In this document: positions 1 through 5,947 of the stretch, one piece after another
How the letters are laid out: the number at the start of each line of letters is the position of its first letter
Numbering within the stretch: the stretch's first letter is position 1
Source: Casp-Chloro-G3 sp002816715
GTDB lineage: Bacteria; Chloroflexota; Dehalococcoidia; Lucifugimonadales; UBA3495
Direction: 5' to 3'
Length of the DNA: 7,201 nt
Assembly: GCA_027623815.1 (NCBI GenBank)
Contig: JAQBUV010000105.1
Span: forward strand, 1 to 7,201
Notes under the pieces: model-generated
Told to the model about the DNA's origin: nothing
Database searches by the model: none
Seen by the model: only the letters and a program-made list of their open reading frames with translations
Made by a program: the position numbers and the translations under genes

Positions 1-82
1 CCCGAGGACTCAATCCTCTCCTACAGTGCCATCAGTTGCTCACTTCCCCCCAAATCTGAGCACTTACGTACACTGTCTATTG

Positions 83-111
83 TGGACAAATGTTCTGGGT
101 TTGGGTATAAT
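83..111 (+). promoter_or_regulatory. Sigma70-type promoter of the VOC/hydrolase unit
   Basis: A perfect -10 hexamer TATAAT lies at 106-111. Seventeen bases upstream is TGGACA at 83-88, which matches the -35 consensus TTGACA at five of six positions. Transcription would begin near 118 and give a leader of about 108 nt before the ATG at 226. The spacing is optimal and this is the best promoter in the window. An imperfect palindrome, TTGTGGACAA (80-89), covers the -35 box and could be an operator. Confidence 0.75.
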
Positions 112-124
112 GCACGCCAACCAA

Positions 125-191
125 TGCAAGATCCCTTCTCTGCTGTCGTGATCAACTCCAAAGTCAGGCCAGGTAAAAGGGATCGGTTGCA
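125..191 (+). promoter_or_regulatory. Candidate structured 5' leader (long-range hairpin)
   Basis: TGCAA (125-129) followed directly by GATCCCTT (130-137) is complementary to AAGGGATC (177-184) and TTGCA (187-191). This gives 13 base pairs with a two-base GG bulge (185-186) around a loop of about 39 nt. The hairpin starts a few bases after the predicted transcription start and ends 19 nt before the Shine-Dalgarno site. A small competing hairpin (185-199, loop ACTA) would reuse the outer strand. I do not recognise a known riboswitch class. The structure may be a regulatory leader or only a stabilising 5' stem. Confidence 0.35.
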
Positions 192-210
192 CTAGCACCC
201 TGAAGAAATC

Positions 211-217
211 GGAGAGG
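211..217 (+). promoter_or_regulatory. Ribosome binding site deciding the VOC gene start
   Basis: GGAGAGG lies 8 nt upstream of the ATG at 226. An in-frame GTG at 217 overlaps this site and so cannot use it, which is why the ATG is chosen. Confidence 0.75.
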
Positions 218-225
218 TGATAAAT

Positions 226-780
226 ATGTCAGCGAAAGTGAATGGCCTCGGTCATATAGGTTTCTACGTTCAAGACTTGGATCTAATGAAGGACTTTTAC
301 GCGAATTTCATGGGCATGACCCTGACTAAGGTCGGTCCGCTCGGGGCGTTTTTCAGCGCCGATCCGGAGGCGTGCGACCACGAAATCGCGCTGATCAATG
401 GCCGGACCTCGCTTGAGGACCCGCACTGGATCCAGCAGATCTCGATGCGTGTAGATTCCCTTGACGACCTTCGCGACTTCAAGCGGCGCATCAATGAACA
501 TGGCTACAAACTGGACCGCATCGTCACGCACGCCAGCGCCATTGGTTGTTACTTCCGCGATCCGGAGAACAACCCAACCGAAGTGTTCTGGCTGACCGGC
601 CATACATCATGGGCCCAGATAGGCATCCCAATTAACATCGACCAGTCGGACGAAGAGGTTATGGCAGAGGTGAATCGGTCTTGGGAGACTGCCCGAAACG
701 TCGAAATGGGCAAGCCAGCCAGTCCGGAAACGCTGGATTCCATCCGCGCGCTGAATGCGGCGGCGGTGGGCAGTAGGTAA
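226..780 (+). CDS. VOC-fold (glyoxalase/extradiol dioxygenase superfamily) metalloenzyme
   Basis: A 184-residue single-chain member of the vicinal oxygen chelate superfamily, probably a cytoplasmic metal-dependent enzyme. Two beta-alpha-beta-beta-beta modules are visible: residues 7-60, starting GHIGFYV and ending HEIALING, and residues 68-123, starting QISMRV and ending TEVFW. Candidate metal ligands are H10, E53, Q71 and E119. The E53-Q71-E119 spacing (18 and 48) equals that of E56-H74-E122 in E. coli glyoxalase I, so Q71 sits where a His is normal. The segment RDPENNPTEVFW is typical of dioxygenase-like VOC proteins. After residue 123 there is an extension of about 60 residues, rich in charged residues and probably helical in part, that plain glyoxalases lack. 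The start is the ATG served by GGAGAGG. The alpha/beta hydrolase follows after 127 nt on the same strand and probably shares the transcript. Family assignment is firm; reaction and substrate are unknown. Confidence 0.88.
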   Translation: MSAKVNGLGHIGFYVQDLDLMKDFYANFMGMTLTKVGPLGAFFSADPEACDHEIALINGRTSLEDPHWIQQISMRVDSLDDLRDFKRRINEHGYKLDRIVTHASAIGCYFRDPENNPTEVFWLTGHTSWAQIGIPINIDQSDEEVMAEVNRSWETARNVEMGKPASPETLDSIRALNAAAVGSR

Positions 781-893
781 TCCCGCGGCATCCAGCTGCA
801 CCTTCCCATGAACCTACAATGTAGTGTACTAGATACTCCGGGGCCGGGTGCTGTCACGCCGAGGCGCACATGTCGCGAGACGCACCAGTAAAC

Positions 894-899
894 AAGGAG
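894..899 (+). promoter_or_regulatory. Ribosome binding site deciding the hydrolase start
   Basis: AAGGAG lies 8 nt before the ATG at 908. The in-frame GTG at 848 lacks such a site and would add 20 residues of unhydrolase-like Arg-rich sequence. Confidence 0.8.
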
Positions 900-907
900 A
901 AACTGCA

Positions 908-1669
908 ATGCCGTTTTATACCAAAGGCGATGTCCGCATCCACTATGAGGAGGCTGGTTCCGGTTTCCCGCTGCTGCTCACCCCCGGCGGGGGCTTGAAC
1001 TCCCTGATCAGCAATTGGCCCAACCAGGTGTTCAACGCAATGGATGAGTTCAAGAACGACTTCCGCTGCATTACGATGGACCAGCGCAACGCGAACGGCG
1101 GCGAGTCCAGCGGGCCAATCCCGGTCGACGACCCCTGGGGGGCTTTCGCCGACGACCAACTGGGTCTGATGGACCACCTGGGCATACGGGAGTTCTTCTT
1201 CATGGGCTACTGTATCGGCGGCCCCTTTGCCCTCAAGCTCATGGAACGGGCACCGGAGCGCGTGTTGGCTGGCGTGCTCTGTCAGCCAGTTGGGCACAAC
1301 CCGAAAACCCCGGACTCCATGTACAACTCTGGCCATGATCTTTGGGGGCCCGAATTGATAGCTCAACGGCCTGACGTGACCATGGATATTATCGAATCGT
1401 ACCTGCACAACCTTTACCGCAGGGATTCCGCAGACTTCACGTACAGCGTGTCGCGGGACTTCGCCCGGTCCTGCCCGACGCCGATGCTGGTCATGCCCGA
1501 CGACACACCGTCGCACTCGTACGAGGCCGCTATGGAATTAGTGGAGTTGGCGCCTAAAGCCGAGGTGACGGTATATCCCTGGAAAGAACAGAAGGACGTT
1601 CTCGCCAAGACGATAAACCAGGTGCGTGACTTCCTCCGGGCGCATCAACCCGCGACAACCGCCCGCTGA
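908..1669 (+). CDS. Alpha/beta hydrolase with Cys nucleophile
   Basis: A 253-residue alpha/beta-hydrolase-fold protein without signal peptide, so probably cytoplasmic. The order is typical: an N-terminal strand pair (residues 8-24), an oxyanion-loop segment TPGGGLNS (25-32), a strand and turn ITMDQRNANGG (55-65), the nucleophile elbow MGYCIGGPFAL (99-109), a lid-like insertion (about 130-180) and a late strand with acid residues MLVMPDDTPSH (193-203). The nucleophile is C102 in a G-x-C-x-G-G elbow, as in dienelactone hydrolase, rather than Ser. The usual catalytic His after the last strand is not present: the segment there reads YPWKEQKD. H203, right after D198/D199, is the likeliest substitute. 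The start is the ATG at 908 with AAGGAG upstream. The gene follows the VOC gene by 127 nt and is followed by a strong terminator, so the two probably form one transcript. It may hydrolyse an ester, lactone or C-C bond in a product made by the VOC enzyme; that is inference. Confidence 0.88.
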   Translation: MPFYTKGDVRIHYEEAGSGFPLLLTPGGGLNSLISNWPNQVFNAMDEFKNDFRCITMDQRNANGGESSGPIPVDDPWGAFADDQLGLMDHLGIREFFFMGYCIGGPFALKLMERAPERVLAGVLCQPVGHNPKTPDSMYNSGHDLWGPELIAQRPDVTMDIIESYLHNLYRRDSADFTYSVSRDFARSCPTPMLVMPDDTPSHSYEAAMELVELAPKAEVTVYPWKEQKDVLAKTINQVRDFLRAHQPATTAR

Positions 1670-1691
1670 AACGTGCAGGTGGTATGTCCAC

Positions 1692-1735
1692 AGAATAGGC
1701 GGCAGAGATAATCTCTGCCGCCTATTCTTCTTCTT
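1692..1735 (+). terminator. Strong intrinsic terminator after the hydrolase
   Basis: The arms at 1692-1709 and 1711-1728 are perfectly complementary over 18 bp around a single central base at 1710. In RNA the top few pairs would open to form the loop. A GC-rich core (GGCGGC/GCCGCC) lies mid-stem, and a T-rich tail (TTCTTCTTCTT) follows on the + strand. On the - strand the sequence beyond the hairpin is not T-rich, so it should work only for the + strand unit. Confidence 0.85.
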
Positions 1736-1771
1736 GCCCCTGAAAAAACCACTCATGGTGGGAGCATTTGT

Positions 1772-1978
1772 GTGACGAGCAATACTGGACGGGGAACTAC
1801 AGTGCACGGTGAGTCTGCCTTTAGCAGTCAATCACTCGGAGATATGCCAATCCACGGAATCCCACCTGGTCTCGAAGGTTGGATGGAGGAGTTCGAAAAA
1901 TTGAGCAATCGCATACCTGTACCGGAATTCCCCAAATCAAACTGCACCGCCGAATCGAACTGCATCCCCGCCGTCTAG
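1772..1978 (+). CDS. Small unrecognised protein with Cys-containing tail (candidate gene)
   Basis: A 68-residue reading frame from GTG at 1772, with GGAG (1761-1764, in a wider GGTGGGAG) 7 nt upstream. I do not recognise the family. The first 24 residues are Ser/Thr/Gly-rich. Residues 31-53 (starting PPGLEGWMEEFEKL) look like an acidic amphipathic helix followed by a Pro-rich strand. The tail holds two SNC motifs, with cysteines at 58 and 64, and ends IPAV. There is no signal peptide and no membrane segment. It sits 37 nt beyond the hydrolase terminator, and no promoter is obvious in the gap, so expression is uncertain. It could be a small regulatory or peptide-precursor gene, a remnant of a longer gene, or a chance frame. 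The next operon is convergent and ends 17 nt away. Confidence 0.35.
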   Translation: MTSNTGRGTTVHGESAFSSQSLGDMPIHGIPPGLEGWMEEFEKLSNRIPVPEFPKSNCTAESNCIPAV

Positions 1979-1995
1979 GTTAGTTATTAAGTTAG

Positions 1996-3030
1996 TTACA
2001 GTGGCCCGCCATTAAATATGGCCGTCTGCTTACGGAACACCTGAAGGCGCTGCCGAGCGCACTCGACCACAAAGACCCGGCCCTCATCATCCACCTCTAC
2101 CGCTATGGGGCCATGGAACAGCTTTTCCCGCTCCTGGAGACCCTGGGCCCTTTCCCTTCCCCTCAACATTGACGGATCCAACTCCACCCGCTCCCGGCCC
2201 CACTTGGACAAGGTTGCCTCGCCGGTCAGCTTGGTAATGAATCTGCCATCGGCGTCGAACACCTGGAGGCGGTCGTTCTTAAAGTCGGTGACGTAGATGA
2301 TTCCATCCTTATCAACAGCGACTCCCGTGGGCCGGTAGAACTCCCCATCATCTTGCCCGGAGGTGCCAAATTTCATCAGGAACCGACCGTCCGGGGCGAA
2401 CTTTTGAATGCGGTCATTGCGCCAATCCGCCACGTACACGTCCCCGTGGTGATCAATCTCTATGCCCCAAGGATAGCTGAATTCACCATCACCGTTGCCG
2501 CTTTGGCCCCACTTGGATAGGAATCTACCATCTTTGGTGAATATCTGGACTCGATGGTTGCCGCTGTCCACCAGATAGAGGTTATCCTCGGCATCAAAGG
2601 CCATTCCAGAAGGACGGTTGAACTCGCCGTCACCATCGCCGAGCGTACCCCATTTGCCGGTGCACTCCCCGTTCTGGTTAAAGATGGAGATTCGGTTGAG
2701 CCACTCATCAGCCACGTAGGCGTTGCCTGCTTTGTCGAGGGCGACGGATGTCGGCCACATAAAGCTGCCGTCAGGGGCGGAGGCGTCCGCTTCTTCCGGG
2801 GGAACTTTTTGGCCGAACTCTCGGACCAATTCTTCATCTAGTGTGAAGACGGTAACCCGCTTGCAGGGAAAGAACGCTGGCGTCTCGGAGCCACGGTTTA
2901 ACACATATAGTAGGTTGTTGTCGTCCCGAGTTATCGCCACCGGATAGAAGAACCCGGTCCCGCTCCGGTTTTCTTGCCGCCCAATGGTGTGGCTATATTG
3001 GAACGTTATCGGCGCAATTTCAGTAACCAT
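1996..3030 (-). CDS. NHL-repeat six-bladed beta-propeller protein
   Basis: A 344-residue protein built almost wholly of NHL-type repeats. Blades can be followed at about residues 27-72, 90-128, 137-175, 184-222, 231-268 and 307-340. The middle ones share the pattern GDGEFxxPxG, then a hydrophobic strand, then NxYVAD, then NxRIQxF, DGRF and KWG. Such propellers bind proteins, RNA or small ligands, and some are lyases; no catalytic set can be named here. Two insertions depart from the repeat: an acidic loop at 73-89 and a highly charged Arg/Glu-rich stretch at 269-306 between blades five and six. No signal peptide is visible (the start is MVTEIAPITF), which is unusual because many bacterial NHL proteins are exported. 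The ATG has TGAGGT (3035-3040) 4 nt upstream. It is the last gene of the probable DUF1800-DUF1501-NHL operon, 81 nt after DUF1501. Confidence 0.88.
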   Translation of the reverse strand: MVTEIAPITFQYSHTIGRQENRSGTGFFYPVAITRDDNNLLYVLNRGSETPAFFPCKRVTVFTLDEELVREFGQKVPPEEADASAPDGSFMWPTSVALDKAGNAYVADEWLNRISIFNQNGECTGKWGTLGDGDGEFNRPSGMAFDAEDNLYLVDSGNHRVQIFTKDGRFLSKWGQSGNGDGEFSYPWGIEIDHHGDVYVADWRNDRIQKFAPDGRFLMKFGTSGQDDGEFYRPTGVAVDKDGIIYVTDFKNDRLQVFDADGRFITKLTGEATLSKWGRERVELDPSMLRGRERAQGLQEREKLFHGPIAVEVDDEGRVFVVECARQRLQVFRKQTAIFNGGPL

Positions 3031-3034
3031 TTTT

Positions 3035-3040
3035 ACCTCA
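3035..3040 (-). promoter_or_regulatory. Ribosome binding site of the NHL gene
   Basis: Read on the - strand this is TGAGGT followed by four bases and the ATG at 3030-3028. It supports independent translation within the shared transcript. Confidence 0.6.
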
Positions 3041-3111
3041 CAAAAGGTCTCTTTTCACCAGGCAACTTGATTCTTTCAGACTATCTCTGCCAACCCGGGC
3101 AGTTCCAGTAG

Positions 3112-4248
3112 TTACCTGATGAGGTCAAACTGCTCGAAGGTGCCACCGAGAATGGGATTGGCGTCTAGGCCCATCCATTGCTCCAGCAACGTGGCGTAGG
3201 TGCTTCGAAAATCGTTGTTCCATTGGAGGTCGCCGTGGTCCAGTTTATCCGGCTCCAAGGAAGGGTAGTCGCCATACAGTCCGCCCTTGACCGCATCGCC
3301 GATCAAAAAGGCCACGCTGCCTGAGCCGTGGTCAGTGCCGGAGCCGTTCTCCTGCACCCGCCGGCCGAATTCGGTGAATAGCAGCATCACAACTTCTTCG
3401 TTGGCGTTATGCTCCTTCAAGTCCTGGTAGAAGTCGCCGATGGCATTGGAGACATCGCCCCACAGCCTGGAAAAAGTCGTGTTCTGGTTGGCATGGGTGT
3501 CGAAAGTGCCGGGATTGACGCCGGTGTAAAGTACCCGGGTGCCGAATTCAGATAGATGCACCTGAGCGATGTTCTTTAGCCACTGGGCGAAGGGGCTGCC
3601 GCCATATTCCACACTGGAGGAGTAGGTCTGGGGCGCAGTTCGCAGAATGTCGGCCCCTTTCAATGCGTCCAAACCGGTTTGGGAAAGATAATCGCTCACC
3701 GCACCGGTGCCAATCATGGGCGAGTACATCCGGGCGAAGATATCCAGGGCCTCACTGCGCTGTTCGTTGCCCTGGATTCCAGTCAGCACCCCGTAGTTCG
3801 ACAAATCTCCGACCGAGGCTACCGAAACGCCCGGGGCGGCCAACGCCCGGGGTAGGCCACGGCCAAAGTTCACGGCGGTCAGAATGTTCTCTTTGTCGGG
3901 GTCCAAGTCACGAATGGCCCGGCCCAGCCAGCCCTCGGTGACCATCTTGTCCGGCTCGGCGGTATGCCAAATATCCAGGGAGCGGAAGTGGGAACGAATG
4001 GGGTTGGGATAGCCGATGCCCTGCAGGACGGCGACTTTCCCCTGGTCGTAGAGGTCTTTTATCGGCGCCATGGCCGGGTGGAACCCAACCTTATCATCAA
4101 CGGCCAGAACATCCTCCGGCTCTACTTTCAATACCTTACGGTAGTCCTTATACAGAGGATCGCTATAGGGTATGAAGGTGTTCAGGGCGTCGTAGGCGCC
4201 GGTCATTTGCAGGACTACCAATATTGGGTCTTTCTTGTTGGAGGTCAT
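3112..4248 (-). CDS. DUF1501 family protein (alkaline-phosphatase-like fold)
   Basis: A 378-residue DUF1501 protein. The family is placed in the alkaline phosphatase/sulfatase-like superfamily and has no settled biochemical role. Hallmarks in order are: a first strand and loop LVVLQMTGAYDALNTFIPY (residues 10-28, D20 and N23 conserved), GFHPAMAPIKDLY (55-67), GIGYPNPIRSHFRSLDIW (78-94), FDTHANQ (249-255), LLFTEFGRR (289-297) and GTDHGSGS (304-311, with the DHG that is a metal-site signature in this superfamily). The C-terminal FRSTYATLLEQWMG (347-360) is also typical. The family loop is usually GGNDGLN; here it reads GAYDALN. Most homologues begin with a twin-arginine signal, and this one starts MTSNKKDPI with none. 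The ATG at 4248 is preceded by AAGGAG, while an in-frame upstream ATG at 4281 has no such site. DUF1800 lies 74 nt upstream, the usual partner of this family. Confidence 0.9.
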   Translation of the reverse strand: MTSNKKDPILVVLQMTGAYDALNTFIPYSDPLYKDYRKVLKVEPEDVLAVDDKVGFHPAMAPIKDLYDQGKVAVLQGIGYPNPIRSHFRSLDIWHTAEPDKMVTEGWLGRAIRDLDPDKENILTAVNFGRGLPRALAAPGVSVASVGDLSNYGVLTGIQGNEQRSEALDIFARMYSPMIGTGAVSDYLSQTGLDALKGADILRTAPQTYSSSVEYGGSPFAQWLKNIAQVHLSEFGTRVLYTGVNPGTFDTHANQNTTFSRLWGDVSNAIGDFYQDLKEHNANEEVVMLLFTEFGRRVQENGSGTDHGSGSVAFLIGDAVKGGLYGDYPSLEPDKLDHGDLQWNNDFRSTYATLLEQWMGLDANPILGGTFEQFDLIR

Positions 4249-4254
4249 TATTTT

Positions 4255-4260
4255 CTCCTT
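4255..4260 (-). promoter_or_regulatory. Ribosome binding site deciding the DUF1501 start
   Basis: AAGGAG on the - strand, 6 nt upstream of the ATG at 4248-4246. It lies inside the longer reading frame that begins at 4281, which argues for the shorter protein. Confidence 0.8.
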
Positions 4261-4322
4261 ACCAAATTGGGCTGTTATCACTAAACTTACCGAAGGGTAG
4301 AAGCCATCTGCCGAATTTTCGG

Positions 4323-5726
4323 CTAAGCGTATAGATATTCTTTGGTAGCCACTATCATCTGAAGTATCTGGCCAACTTGATGCGGAAACTCCCGGGTATC
4401 GGTGGACAGTACGCCGCTCTTCTGGGCATGTTTCACCAACATCTGGTGATTCTCATCGGCCAGTTCGTAGTGGCCCAACAGCCGCAGGCAGCCCTCCACC
4501 AGTTCTTCTGGCCCGATAGTAGGGCCTTCCGCCGCCAATTTTTGTACCAGCTCCTGTATGCCGGGGTAACTGACATCACCAACGTAGTCGGCGATGAAGT
4601 TGATCCGGCGTAACAGGGTACCGCCGTCGATCCACTCCTTGCCGGTGTGCCAGCCTTCGACGGAAGGCGGGTTCAGTATCTCCTGACCCATATGTTTCAT
4701 TTCTTCGAAAATGGATTCAAAGCCAGGTTTAGGAGCCGACCAGTCGCCAACCAGACGTAAAGTGCCGATCACCGTCTCAATCGGGCCCTTTATCCGGGAA
4801 AACCGGGTGTTCTTGAAAGCGTCGGAATTAAACAGCACCCGCAGCATAGAACGAATGTTATAGCCAGACCGGAAGTACTCTTCCTCTAGCATTTTAATCG
4901 TATCGGGGTCTTGGGGTGGAGTGTCCATCCAAGACGGCACCTGCGCTTCGTCGGCAACGAAGTAATTGTACAGGTGGCGGGAGAGGAACCGGGCCGTGGC
5001 CGGTTGCTGGCAGATTATTTCAATGATGTCCTCACCGTTGAAATTGCCGGTGTGACCCAGGAAAGTCTTTTCCCCGTCATCGTGGTCGTCGGGGTTATAG
5101 ACAAATTGCGAACTGTAGCGGCCATAGGGCTGTTGGGGAATGGAGTTGGCAACCGTCCAGCCGGTGAAGGCCCGGGCGCACTCCTTGACATCATCCTCGG
5201 TGTAGTTGAACTTGCCGTCCATACCCACACCCATGGAAAACAACTCCAGCAACTCCCGCCCGTAGTTCTCGTTGATCGCGTCTTTGTGGCTCAAGCAGTT
5301 GTCCAGGAAGTAGACCATGGCCGGGTCTCGGGAAATCTCAACCAGGAGTTCCTTGAAGCTGCCCATACCGCACCGCCGGAGCATCTCCAACTCTTGATAG
5401 GATGTGACATAGCTCTGGGTCTTGCTGTCTGCGGTGCACAGGATGCCATGCCAAAAGAGAACCATCTTCTCTTCCAACTGACTCTTGGAGTTGATCATGC
5501 GGTACGCTATATATTCGGGGACGCATCGGATGAAGTGATTCCACTCAATGAAGCACCGTTCCGCCAGATCCAGGTCCAGCCCGTTGTCATGGTCTTCGGG
5601 ATGCAGCAGCTCCTCTACCGTCGCCTCATATCCCTTGGCTGCTCGGGCCTCTAGCTCCTGGTACTGAGCGCCGAATCCGGCCCGCCGCATCAGGTGAGCC
5701 ATTAATGCGATATCTTTTTCGGCCAT
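4323..5726 (-). CDS. DUF1800 family protein
   Basis: A 467-residue, full-length DUF1800 protein, a largely helical family of unknown function that is nearly always encoded next to DUF1501. Family features are: LMAHLMRRAGFGA with a following helix (residues 8-30, the conserved N-terminal RxGFG), a KGYEATVEELL segment (31-41), EEKMVLFWHGILCT (85-98), ISRDPAMVYFLDN (131-143), the central block INENYGRELLELFSMGV (151-167), YTEDDVKECARAFTGW (175-190), and ILNPPSVEGWHTGKEW (350-365). The N-terminus (MAEKDIALMA) has no Tat or Sec signal although relatives are often exported. On the - strand GAGGAAGGGT (5731-5740) precedes the ATG by 4 nt. It is the first gene of the probable three-gene operon. A 6-bp inverted repeat (GCCGAA/TTCGGC, 4310-4323) touches its stop codon but has no T-tract, so transcription probably continues into DUF1501. 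Confidence 0.92.
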   Translation of the reverse strand: MAEKDIALMAHLMRRAGFGAQYQELEARAAKGYEATVEELLHPEDHDNGLDLDLAERCFIEWNHFIRCVPEYIAYRMINSKSQLEEKMVLFWHGILCTADSKTQSYVTSYQELEMLRRCGMGSFKELLVEISRDPAMVYFLDNCLSHKDAINENYGRELLELFSMGVGMDGKFNYTEDDVKECARAFTGWTVANSIPQQPYGRYSSQFVYNPDDHDDGEKTFLGHTGNFNGEDIIEIICQQPATARFLSRHLYNYFVADEAQVPSWMDTPPQDPDTIKMLEEEYFRSGYNIRSMLRVLFNSDAFKNTRFSRIKGPIETVIGTLRLVGDWSAPKPGFESIFEEMKHMGQEILNPPSVEGWHTGKEWIDGGTLLRRINFIADYVGDVSYPGIQELVQKLAAEGPTIGPEELVEGCLRLLGHYELADENHQMLVKHAQKSGVLSTDTREFPHQVGQILQMIVATKEYLYA

Positions 5727-5773
5727 CTTTACCCTTCCTCAATAAGATATTAGCACGCCAATAGTTAGGATGT

Positions 5774-5803
5774 ATGATAACATTCCGACGCCCCTCACGC
5801 CAA
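5774..5803 (-). promoter_or_regulatory. Candidate promoter of the DUF1800-DUF1501-NHL operon
   Basis: On the - strand TTGGCG (5803-5798, four of six matches to the -35 box) and TATCAT (5779-5774, five of six matches to the -10 box) are 18 bases apart. The start would be near 5767, about 40 nt before the DUF1800 ATG. The 221-base gap 5727-5947 also holds a short hairpin (5857-5875, loop GGAA) that may weakly terminate the acetyltransferase transcript. Nothing else is recognised there. Confidence 0.3.
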
Positions 5804-5947
5804 TCTGGCATATCATTTTGGGGTGCGCGCCCAGGTAGGGGAAATTCATTCTCAGTCCGATTCGGAAGAATCCGGGCCAATACTGCTGAAGTCTTGGGGA
5901 TTGCGCTGGTACTGACCAAGGGTTAGCTACGATGGCTCACCCTGCCA

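Noticed and set aside
4..18. GAGGA/TCCTC hairpin at the left edge
   Set aside because: Five base pairs without a following T-run is too weak to call a terminator of an upstream gene.
814..824. CTACA/TGTAG palindrome and a TACAAT -10-like box between the VOC and hydrolase genes
   Set aside because: No -35 box is found at a suitable distance and the arms are only 5 bp, so a separate hydrolase promoter is not supported.
854..1516. A 220-residue open frame on the - strand
   Set aside because: It is antisense to the alpha/beta hydrolase, with Arg/His/Val-rich composition and no recognisable domain.
2320..2760. Recurring DNA motifs resembling GGGCCxxTAGAACTCxxCATCxTC
   Set aside because: These come from the NHL repeat codons (blades encoding DGEFxRP) and are protein-level repeats, not DNA repeats or a CRISPR array.
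4310..4323. Inverted repeat GCCGAA/TTCGGC at the DUF1800 stop
   Set aside because: The stem is short, the spacer is two bases and no T-tract follows on the - strand, so it is not a convincing terminator within the operon.
4911..5654. A 247-residue open frame on the + strand
   Set aside because: It lies entirely antisense to the well-supported DUF1800 gene, has no ribosome binding site, and its composition (Val/Gln-rich, no domain) is that of a shadow frame.
5626..5919. A 97-residue - strand frame covering the DUF1800 promoter region
   Set aside because: It overlaps the DUF1800 start in another frame, contains Arg-rich low-similarity sequence, and would occupy the likely promoter.
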